From Longibacter sp051155795 (lineage in GTDB: Bacteria > Bacteroidota > Rhodothermia > Rhodothermales > Salinibacteraceae): a DNA stretch of 21,028 nt. Under the pieces are notes generated by a model that ran no database searches, was not told the origin of the DNA, and was given only the letters and a program-made list of their open reading frames with translations. Below are positions 14,831 to 20,660 of the stretch, in pieces. The stretch lies in NCBI RefSeq assembly GCF_051155795.1, contig NZ_DAXETW010000166.1, positions 1 to 21,028 of the forward strand. The letters are read 5' to 3'. A program made the position numbers and the translations under genes. Position 1 is the first letter of the stretch. The number at the start of each line of letters is the position of its first letter.

Positions 14831-15304
14831 TCACGGTTCGCCGACGCGAACGAGGGGGCGGACGGCGTCCAGCGTTTTCGGTCCGATGCCCCGGACGCTG
14901 GTAAGCTGTTCGACGCTCGTGAAGGGTCGCCGCTCGCGGTGCCGGATGATCCGGTCGGCGAGGGACGACCCGATGCCCGGCAGCTCTTCCAGCTGGGTAG
15001 AGGACGCCGTGTTCAGGTTGACAGCCCGGCCAAACGGATCTTTCCCCGCGGCAGGCGTCGGTGATGGCGCTCCGGCTGCGTCGGCCTGTGCGACGGGTGG
15101 CTGGGTCGTGTCGGAGACGTGGAGCGTGTCCGACAGGTCGAGCGAGTCGGTGAGAAGCAGGCTGCGATCGACGGGCGGGACGTTCCGTTTCTGGACGTAC
15201 TCCGCGAGTAGACCGGCGAAGAAGAGGGCGAGCACGGAAAGAATCGCCAGCGCCTCGCGGCGCGTGATGGCCAGCCGCTGCTGCAGGAGGTGGAGCCAGT
15301 GCAT
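14831..15304 (-). CDS. ComEA-like helix-hairpin-helix DNA-binding membrane protein
   Basis: The product is 157 aa. One N-terminal membrane helix (about 18-36; LAILSVLALFFAGLLAEYV) is followed by an acidic, Ser/Thr/Pro-rich spacer (40-92). A ComEA-type tandem helix-hairpin-helix comes next: VNLNTASSTQLEELPGIG (95-112), then the second hairpin SVRGIGPKTLDAV (136-148). The arrangement matches ComEA, which binds incoming double-stranded DNA on the outer face of the inner membrane during natural transformation. Related HhH proteins of unknown role share the same layout, so competence is an inference; no comEC is in the window. It diverges from recO across 130 bases. Confidence 0.87.
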   Translation of the reverse strand: MHWLHLLQQRLAITRREALAILSVLALFFAGLLAEYVQKRNVPPVDRSLLLTDSLDLSDTLHVSDTTQPPVAQADAAGAPSPTPAAGKDPFGRAVNLNTASSTQLEELPGIGSSLADRIIRHRERRPFTSVEQLTSVRGIGPKTLDAVRPLVRVGEP

Positions 15305-15334
15305 CGGGGCGGGAGGTCGGATGGAGGCGGCCTA

Positions 15335-15364
15335 TTGATCGCGAAGTGTGCGGTCTCGTACTAT
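15335..15364 (+). promoter_or_regulatory. Candidate promoter of recO
   Basis: TTGATC at 15335-15340 and TACTAT at 15359-15364 with an 18-base spacer, each matching four of six consensus bases. It lies 70 bases upstream of the recO ATG. Confidence 0.4.
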
Positions 15365-15434
15365 TCTGTAGACACATCGAGGCGCGACCGCATAACACCG
15401 ACGTCCGGTTTTCCCATCCAGCTAGTTGCCACCC

Positions 15435-16199
15435 ATGGCCCAGCGCGACATCATTCGGACGCAGGCAATCGTGCTGCGGGGGATGGACTACAGCGAGACC
15501 AGCCGGATCGTGACGCTGTTCACCCGCGAGCAGGGGAAGCTGAGCGTGATGGCGAAAGGCGCGCGCCGGACGAAGAGTTCGTTCGGCTCGACGCTGCAGC
15601 CGATGGCATTCACGCAGGTCGTGTACTACTACAAGCCCACGCGTACGCTGCAGATGTTGAGCGAGAGCAGCCATGTCCGCGCGTTTCACGACCTGAACCG
15701 GCGGCTCGACAAGATCACCATCGGCCTGCGCATCGTCGAGCTTGTGGACGCGCTGATGGAGGAGGAGGACCCGCAGCCGGCCGTCTTCCGGCTGACCCTG
15801 AGCGCCATGGATGCGCTCGACCGCGCCGAGGAGCGGATCGACAACCTCTGGCCGTTTGTCCAGCTTCGGGTGGCGCGCGTGCTGGGGGTGGCCCCGGCCA
15901 TCGACCGCGACAATGTCGAGGCCGTCACCGACGAGGGCGGGATCCTATCCCTCGCGAATGGGGGGGTGTATCCCCGGACGGCCCGGCCGAGTCACGCGCG
16001 GAAGGCGTCGCGGGCTGCGCTCCGGGCGTTTGCCATCCTGGCCCGCGCGGATGTGGACGTGATCCTCCGCATGGACCTCGACCGCCAGACCCGGGCTCGG
16101 GTGCACCAGCTCGTGGCGGAGTACATGCAATTTCACTTCGAGTCCGCGTACCCGACGCGAAGCCGGGATGTGATTTCGCAGATGAAGGGGCAGGGGTAG
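15435..16199 (+). CDS. recO: DNA repair protein RecO
   Basis: The product is 254 aa. The N-terminal OB fold (about 1-80) shows IIRTQAIVLRGMDYSETSRIVTLFTREQG and VMAKGARRTKSSFGSTLQPM. The C-terminal helical part follows (RLDKITIGLRIVELVDALM, NLWPFVQLRVARVLGVAP). RecO anneals single strands and, with RecR, loads RecA onto SSB-coated DNA. No cysteine at all is present, so the CxxC-type zinc site seen in many RecO proteins is missing; the region around GGILSLANGGVYP takes its place. ATG 15435 was chosen over a TTG three codons earlier because MAQRDIIRT fits the family. Two repeat tracts begin 14 bases after its stop, and lexA follows on the same strand 684 bases later with its own promoter. Confidence 0.93.
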   Translation: MAQRDIIRTQAIVLRGMDYSETSRIVTLFTREQGKLSVMAKGARRTKSSFGSTLQPMAFTQVVYYYKPTRTLQMLSESSHVRAFHDLNRRLDKITIGLRIVELVDALMEEEDPQPAVFRLTLSAMDALDRAEERIDNLWPFVQLRVARVLGVAPAIDRDNVEAVTDEGGILSLANGGVYPRTARPSHARKASRAALRAFAILARADVDVILRMDLDRQTRARVHQLVAEYMQFHFESAYPTRSRDVISQMKGQG

Positions 16200-16213
16200 G
16201 GACGGGTTTGTTC

Positions 16214-16285
16214 GTTGGATCGTTGATGCGTTGGATCGTTGATGCGTTGGATCGTTGATGCGTTGGGTCGTTGATGCGTTGGGTT
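16214..16285. repeat. Octad tract downstream of recO (9 units)
   Basis: Units gttggatc and gttgatgc alternate exactly four times with small changes (gttggatc, gttgatgc, gttggatc, gttgatgc, gttggatc, gttgatgc, gttgggtc, gttgatgc, gttgggtt), a 16-base period made of two octads. Confidence 0.9.
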
Positions 16286-16304
16286 GTGATGGGGGGCGTA
16301 GTGG

Positions 16305-16409
16305 GTGCTGGGTGTTGGTTCTGAGTACTGAGTGTTGGTTGAGCGTGCTGAGTACTGAGTACTGAGTGCTGAGTGCTGAGTGCTGAGTACTGAGTGCAGG
16401 GTGGGGTGC
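16305..16409. repeat. Heptad tract, RCTGAGT type (15 steps)
   Basis: The core at 16347-16395 is seven perfect steps of actgagt or gctgagt; flanking units are degenerate (gtgctgg, gtgttgg, ttctgag, tactgag and others) but stay in the 7-base register. It lies between recO and lexA. The spacer 16410-16666 after it holds no gene that I can support. Confidence 0.88.
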
Positions 16410-16666
16410 TGAGGCGGTGGGAATTGCCGTTATTGAGAGCGTGCCCGTTTGAACTCTTTCGGCTTTTGTATTTCCCTGTTTGCCGTGTGCGTGCCGCGTC
16501 ATGCGGGAGGCGCTCCGGGCTCTAGACGGCGGGTGGCGTCGTTCCCGGCGTGAGGGTTTGGTTGGTTCGGCATCGCGGTCGGGGATCATAAAACGCGAAC
16601 CCCTGCTCGCGTCATCCCGGGCCGTCCACTCCAGGCCCCGGAGCGCGTCCCACATTCACACGTTCG

Positions 16667-16698
16667 CCCTTCTCCCCTTCTTCCCTTCTTCCCTACAG
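16667..16698. repeat. Pyrimidine octad tract upstream of the lexA promoter (4 units)
   Basis: Units cccttctc, cccttctt, cccttctt, ccctacag. It ends 11 bases before the -35 box of lexA. Confidence 0.7.
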
Positions 16699-16709
16699 GT
16701 CCTCCCCGC

Positions 16710-16738
16710 TTGACCTTTTCCGGCGGTGTGGCTACTCT
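16710..16738 (+). promoter_or_regulatory. Candidate lexA promoter
   Basis: TTGACC (16710-16715, five of six consensus bases), a 17-base spacer and TACTCT (16733-16738). The LexA-type operator begins 8 bases after the -10 box, where transcription should start. Confidence 0.6.
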
Positions 16739-16746
16739 TACTGTGT

Positions 16747-16760
16747 GGAACATATGTTTC
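16747..16760 (+). promoter_or_regulatory. LexA operator (SOS box), Gram-positive type
   Basis: GGAACATATGTTTC matches the Bacillus/Gram-positive LexA consensus CGAACRNRYGTTYC at all positions but the first. The core AACATATGTT (16749-16758) is a perfect palindrome. It overlaps the expected start of transcription, which fits autorepression of lexA. Confidence 0.75.
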
Positions 16761-16883
16761 GGGCCGCAACGCCGAGAGAGGCTGATTTTCTGGTGTCCGT
16801 TTTTTCGTGGTCCGGCGCACCGTCGGCATGCATTGCCGGTTTTCCCGCTCGCCGAGTCGCGCGACAGATCACGCTGCCAACCT

Positions 16884-17522
16884 ATGGGTCGGAAAAAGCT
16901 CACCGCCAAGCAGCACGAGTTCCTCCAGTATCTGATCGACCACACGCAGGAGCATGAAGTGTGGCCGACGTACCGGGAGATCATCGACCATTTCGGGTAC
17001 CGCTCGCCGAACAGTGTCACGCAGAATCTGAAGGCGCTGCATCGGAAGAAGCATCTGGTCCGTGACAGTCAGGGCTATCAGCTGGCGCCGAAGCACCGGG
17101 GGGACGATGAGGAGACCGGCATTCCCGTTCGCGGGATCATCTCCGCCGGGACGCTCCAGGAGGCCGTCGAAGCCGACCTGGGTACCATCACGCTCGACAT
17201 GATCTTTCCCAACATCGACCGTCTCTTTGCGATTCGGGTCGCGGGCCAGTCCATGCAGGGGGCCGACATCCGCGATGGGGATTACGTGCTGCTGATCGAC
17301 GACGACATACCGGAAGGGGGCATCGGGGCCGTGCTCTATAATGGCGAAACCTCGCTCAAGCGCGTCTTCCACGACAAGAATGGTCTCCGGCTGGAGCCCT
17401 GTAATCCGGAGTACGACGACATCCACATCCATCCGGACGTCTTCGAAGAAGTGACGATCCTCGGGCGCTACGTTGGCCATGTCAACGAGCGCGGGATCTT
17501 CAAGCGGCGCTCGGCGGCGTGA
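16884..17522 (+). CDS. lexA: LexA repressor, SOS regulator
   Basis: The product is 212 aa. The N-terminal winged helix (1-66; LTAKQHEFLQYLIDH, PTYREIIDHFGYRSPNSVTQNLKALHRKKHL) binds DNA. The C-terminal S24 peptidase-type domain has the self-cleavage site Ala88-Gly89 in IISAGTLQ, the nucleophile Ser123 in AGQSMQGADIRDGD and Lys159 in ETSLKRVF. LexA represses repair genes and cuts itself when RecA filaments form on damaged DNA. The ATG at 16884 was chosen because the reading frame upstream is open but crosses the promoter and operator. The leader is about 120-140 bases and has no Shine-Dalgarno. The operator in its own promoter supports autoregulation. Confidence 0.96.
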   Translation: MGRKKLTAKQHEFLQYLIDHTQEHEVWPTYREIIDHFGYRSPNSVTQNLKALHRKKHLVRDSQGYQLAPKHRGDDEETGIPVRGIISAGTLQEAVEADLGTITLDMIFPNIDRLFAIRVAGQSMQGADIRDGDYVLLIDDDIPEGGIGAVLYNGETSLKRVFHDKNGLRLEPCNPEYDDIHIHPDVFEEVTILGRYVGHVNERGIFKRRSAA

Positions 17523-17535
17523 CGGAGTGTCGATC

Positions 17536-17563
17536 GGGAATTGCGGATTTCGGATTGGAGATA
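17536..17563. repeat. Heptad tract after lexA (4 units)
   Basis: Units gggaatt, gcggatt, tcggatt, ggagata, starting 13 bases after the lexA stop. It is close in sequence to the tracts at 58 and 18380. Confidence 0.6.
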
Positions 17564-17755
17564 GGGCAGGCGCGCATGCCGGGTCCGGAGATCGGGTCGG
17601 GAACGTTTCGTCAGGAAAGGATTCCGTAGGTTTCTGACCCGACGCTCGGTGCTTGGACGAGCGCACAGACGGGGGTCAGTCGAACGCGCTGCACGCCCGC
17701 ACGGTACGGTCGCGTTCTGCCTCTTTCCCCTTACGACTCCTCCCAGACATCCTCT

Positions 17756-18379
17756 ATGTCTCTTTCGAACTGGACGGCCAATGTGCGCCGGAATGGTGGG
17801 TTCTGGCGCGACGGCCGCTGGTACGACCTGCACCTGGAGCGACGGATGCCCCTCGCGCTACCGATGCTCGAGGAGCTACGCGACGCGCTTCCCCCGCTCC
17901 CGCCGGGGACGGGGGTCTGCGATCTCGCCTGCGGCACGGGCAATGGCGCGGTAACCGTTCTCAGCGCCTACCCGGAGGTCCACATCACGCTCGTAGACGA
18001 GGACCCGGACCTGCTCTCGATCGCGCGAGAAAAGGCGGACGCGCTCACGCTCGATGCCGAGCCGCTTCAGGCGTCCATCGAGGCCGACGGCGAGCCGATC
18101 CCCGGCGGTCCCTACGACGTGGTCGTTGCCTCGCTTGCTCTCCATGCTATCGTCGGACATGACATCGAGCGGGCGGAGGCGGAATCTCGCTATGACCTTC
18201 TCTTTCGTAGCATCGCCGACCGACTGGCTCCCGGCGGGCACTGCTTCGTCGGCGATCACGTCGGCACGCTCCCGCTCTTTGCGCAGCTCAAAGCGATGGA
18301 GCGCGCCGGCTTCCGCGACGTCGACTGCGCCTGGAGACAGGACGACTTCTTCGTTGCCGGCGGACGGGTCGGGGAATAG
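17756..18379 (+). CDS. Class I SAM-dependent methyltransferase, substrate unknown
   Basis: The product is 207 aa. SAM motif I is VCDLACGTGNGA (54-65). The acidic residue of motif II is Asp81 in ITLVDEDPDLL. PYDVVVASLALHAIV is motif IV and RLAPGGHCFVGDHV is motif VI. The N-terminus (MSLSNWTANVRRNGGFWRDGRWYDLHL) and the C-terminal FRDVDCAWRQDDFFVAGG resemble small methyltransferases of the UbiE/COQ5 or TAM type, but nothing identifies the substrate. No Shine-Dalgarno is visible. It is convergent with the Cry-DASH gene, with two heptad tracts filling the 89-base gap between the two stop codons. Confidence 0.88.
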   Translation: MSLSNWTANVRRNGGFWRDGRWYDLHLERRMPLALPMLEELRDALPPLPPGTGVCDLACGTGNGAVTVLSAYPEVHITLVDEDPDLLSIAREKADALTLDAEPLQASIEADGEPIPGGPYDVVVASLALHAIVGHDIERAEAESRYDLLFRSIADRLAPGGHCFVGDHVGTLPLFAQLKAMERAGFRDVDCAWRQDDFFVAGGRVGE

Positions 18380-18407
18380 ATTGCGGATTGCGGATTGAGA
18401 ATGGCAG
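18380..18407. repeat. Heptad tract starting at the methyltransferase stop codon
   Basis: Units attgcgg, attgcgg, attgaga, atggcag begin on the base directly after the TAG stop. Confidence 0.65.
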
Positions 18408-18431
18408 CGAACCAAGCCTTCTGCCCCCATT

Positions 18432-18466
18432 CGACAATCGACAATCGACAATCGACAATTGATAAT
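18432..18466. repeat. Heptad tract abutting the Cry-DASH stop codon (5 units)
   Basis: Four perfect copies of cgacaat, then tgataat, ending two bases before the stop codon of the minus-strand gene. The first unit of the rdgB tract (2611) is the same heptamer. Confidence 0.85.
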
Positions 18467-18468
18467 CC

Positions 18469-19914
18469 CTACCGTTCGCTCTGGATGCGGTCGTACGTTT
18501 TCTTCAGGTCGACGTATGGCTCGGGGTAGTCGGCGCCGAGGATGCAGCTGTACGCTTCCTGCTCTTCGGGGCTCATGGTATGAGGTTCGTGGACGTATTC
18601 GTCCGGGACATCCGACAGTTCCGGCAGCCAGTGGCGGACGTAGTCGCCGTCTGCGTCGTAGCGCTGGGCCTGCTTCACGATGTTGAAGTAGCGCGATCGC
18701 GGGTCGTTGCCGACGCGCGAGTTGTACGCCCAGTTGCCCCAGTTGCTGGCCACGTCGTAGTCGACCAGCTTGGACTCGAAGTAGGCCGCGCCCATCCGCC
18801 AGTCCAGCTTCAGGCTTTGCGACAGCATGCTGGCGACGTTCTGTCGGCCGCGGTTCGACATGAAGCCGGTCGTGTTCAGCTCCCGCATGTTGGCGTCGAT
18901 GAACGGAATGCCCGTCGTGCCCGTCGCCCACTTCTCAAACGACTCGTCGTGGTAGGACCAGTCGATGTCGTTGTCATTGAGCCCACCGGGGTAGAACAGT
19001 TTCGGGCCGGCTTTCCAGGTGACGTAGGTGAAGAAGTCGCGCCAGATAAGCTCGAAGATCATCCAATAGGTCGACTTGTTGCTGACGCGCCGGTCCTCGT
19101 AGCGCTGGACCTCCTCGTAGATCTGCCGGGGCGTGATGCAGCCGTGCGCGAGCCAGGGGCTGAACTTGGACGAGTAGTCCTCGCCCAGCAGTCCGTTGCG
19201 CGTGGCTTTGTACTCTTTGAGGTGGTCGTCGCGCCAGATGTATTGTTGGACGCGGTCGAGTCCCTGCGTCTCGCCGCCCTCAAACGGCAGCACGCCGCGG
19301 TCGTCGACGGCCGGATTGCCCTCCACGCCGAGGTCGTCGTTCGACGGAATCGTCCCGGGGTCCACGGCATCCGGAAGCGGCGCAAGCTGGGAGGGCGCAG
19401 CGATGGTGGGGCGGACCTGCGACTGCTTTTGCAGTTTCTTTCGGAACGGCGTGAAGACGTCCGGTACGTCGTTCGGGGCATCAAACGGCGCGTCGTCGAG
19501 GTGATACAGCGTTTTTCCCCAGAAGTACGCCGGACGCGCGTCCGTGTCGGCCACAGCGTTCTCGACGGCCGTTTCGACCTCCTTTTCTTCGGTCCCGACC
19601 TCCTCGAACATGTAAACGTCCGTGGCCCCCGTGGCGCGGATCAGTTCCGGCAGCACGTCCTCCGGCTTGGCGTGGCGCACCACCAGGTCCGCGCCGAGGT
19701 CCTGCAGGGACGCCCGCAGGTCGGCGACGCTCTCACGCAGGAAGCGCGCCCGGATCGGCCCCGTCTTCGGGAGATCGAACATCGTCGTGGCAAACTGGCG
19801 CGGGTCGAAGCAGTAGACCGGGATCACAACGTCGTGACGCTCCTCCGCGTACGAAAGCGCCTCGTGGTCGCGGATGCGAAGGTCGTTACGGTGCCAGACG
19901 ATGGCGGTGGACAT
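18469..19914 (-). CDS. Cryptochrome/photolyase, DASH type
   Basis: The product is 481 aa. The N-terminal photolyase domain (1-165) begins IVWHRNDLRIRDHEAL and contains VIPVYCFDPRQF. The FAD-binding domain has YSSKFSPWLAHGCITPRQIY (247-266), WMIFELIWRDFF (284-295), SNRGRQNVASML (353-364) and DWRMGAAYFESKLVDYDV (371-388) followed by SNWGNW. The SNRGRQNV and DWRMGA.YFES combination is typical of Cry-DASH, which repairs cyclobutane pyrimidine dimers mainly in single-stranded DNA and may also signal. The ATG at 19914 gives the family N-terminus; an extension to 20046 would translate an octad repeat. A DUF2256 gene lies upstream on the same strand, a pairing that I recall as common, so the two may be co-transcribed across the 157-base gap. 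Confidence 0.93.
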   Translation of the reverse strand: MSTAIVWHRNDLRIRDHEALSYAEERHDVVIPVYCFDPRQFATTMFDLPKTGPIRARFLRESVADLRASLQDLGADLVVRHAKPEDVLPELIRATGATDVYMFEEVGTEEKEVETAVENAVADTDARPAYFWGKTLYHLDDAPFDAPNDVPDVFTPFRKKLQKQSQVRPTIAAPSQLAPLPDAVDPGTIPSNDDLGVEGNPAVDDRGVLPFEGGETQGLDRVQQYIWRDDHLKEYKATRNGLLGEDYSSKFSPWLAHGCITPRQIYEEVQRYEDRRVSNKSTYWMIFELIWRDFFTYVTWKAGPKLFYPGGLNDNDIDWSYHDESFEKWATGTTGIPFIDANMRELNTTGFMSNRGRQNVASMLSQSLKLDWRMGAAYFESKLVDYDVASNWGNWAYNSRVGNDPRSRYFNIVKQAQRYDADGDYVRHWLPELSDVPDEYVHEPHTMSPEEQEAYSCILGADYPEPYVDLKKTYDRIQSER

Positions 19915-19960
19915 AGCGGCGAGGTTTCGGGTGTAAGGGATGGGAGATGAGTGGGCTGTC

Positions 19961-19992
19961 GTACGTCTGTATGTTTGTACGTAAGTACGTTC
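19961..19992. repeat. Octad tract between Cry-DASH and DUF2256 genes (4 units)
   Basis: Units gtacgtct, gtatgttt, gtacgtaa, gtacgttc. Each carries GTACGT or a one-base variant, so it is also rich in small palindromes. It lies 47 bases upstream of the Cry-DASH start. Confidence 0.75.
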
Positions 19993-20071
19993 TTGAAAGC
20001 GCCCCCTGCCGGGTTGGCTGCATGGGTTGTCCTCGAATACGTACACACCTAAGCACCTTCAACCGACAACG

Positions 20072-20239
20072 CTAGTCGTTTTTCGCCCACGGAATATCGT
20101 CTCGGTTTTTGTTGCGGCGGCAGCGCTGAGAGCAGTATTTCACGTTCTCCCAGTCGTCCTCCCACTTTTTTCGCCACTCGAACTCGCGGTTGCAGACGGG
20201 ACAGGTCTTTGTCGGGAGGTTGCCTTTTTGGTGGCTCAT
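20072..20239 (-). CDS. DUF2256 zinc-ribbon-like small protein
   Basis: The product is 55 aa. Two cysteine pairs, CPVC (Cys13, Cys16) and YCSQRC (Cys36, Cys40), should bind one zinc ion. Between them is the Trp-rich segment EFEWRKKWEDDWENVK. This CPxC...W-rich...YCS.RCR layout is that of DUF2256. The molecular function is unknown. Members are often next to cryptochrome/photolyase genes, as here. The ATG at 20239 was preferred to an upstream start at 20278 because MSHQKGNLPTKTCPVC matches the usual short N-terminus. Confidence 0.87.
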   Translation of the reverse strand: MSHQKGNLPTKTCPVCNREFEWRKKWEDDWENVKYCSQRCRRNKNRDDIPWAKND

Positions 20240-20460
20240 CGTGCGCGAGGCGGTCGTTATGACAGGTATGGAGCGCAACGACGGTCGTGATGCGAGGTGC
20301 CTGGTCGAGCGAGGATCTTACCGGCTCGTCAAGTCCCGCACGCGGTCGAAACGTGCTATCGCCGCCGGGTATTGGTTCATGGATTTCTCACGGCGGCCGG
20401 GTGGCCTGCCTGGACGCGCAACGGAACAGGGGAAAAGAGGCAGCGTTTGCCCAAGCGACT

Positions 20461-20487
20461 TATGATGACGCTCCGCCTACCGCGGAG
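20461..20487 (+). promoter_or_regulatory. Candidate -10 box and leader hairpin of tRNA-Ala
   Basis: TATGAT (20461-20466) matches five of six -10 bases; no good -35 is visible. A 6-bp hairpin ctccgc/gcggag (20471-20487) follows, 12 bases before the tRNA. Confidence 0.35.
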
Positions 20488-20498
20488 ATGATCCAGAT

Positions 20499-20571
20499 GG
20501 GGCTATAGCTCAGTTGGTAGAGCGCTGCAATCGCACTGCAGAGGTCAGGAGTTCGAATCTCCTTAGCTCCA
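20499..20571 (+). tRNA. tRNA-Ala (anticodon CGC)
   Basis: Complete 73-base cloverleaf. The acceptor stem is GGGGCTA with TAGCTCC (one G-U pair). The D stem is GCTC/GAGC. The anticodon stem is CTGCA/TGCAG around loop ATCGCAC, with anticodon CGC at 20532-20534. The variable loop is AGGTC. The T arm is AGGAG-TTCGAAT-CTCCT. The discriminator base is A. It reads GCG codons. CCA is not encoded. The loop has A32 and C38. Confidence 0.96.
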
Positions 20572-20576
20572 CACAA

Positions 20577-20621
20577 AAAACCCCACGAGAACGCCCGAAA
20601 CGGCGTTTCTGGCGGGGTTTT
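20577..20621 (+). terminator. Intrinsic terminator after tRNA-Ala
   Basis: Arms aaaacccc (20577-20584) and ggggtttt (20614-20621) enclose a second stem gaacgcc/ggcgttt. The T run is on the plus strand and the A run in front could let it work in both directions. Confidence 0.85.
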
Positions 20622-20660
20622 CTGCGTTTACCTAGCTCTGTAGATTGGATGAGATAGTAA

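Noticed and set aside
16214..16409. Repeat blocks considered as a CRISPR array
   Set aside because: Units are 7 or 8 bases in direct tandem with no unique spacers of constant length and no cas genes nearby.
16710..16883. N-terminal extension of LexA from 16710
   Set aside because: The frame is open by chance but covers the -35, -10 and LexA box. LexA of normal length starts at 16884.
18580..19950. Plus-strand frame of 456 codons
   Set aside because: It is antisense to the Cry-DASH gene and shows no domain-like pattern. The same reasoning excludes 5803-6870 opposite kgd and 891-1604 opposite the amidohydrolase.
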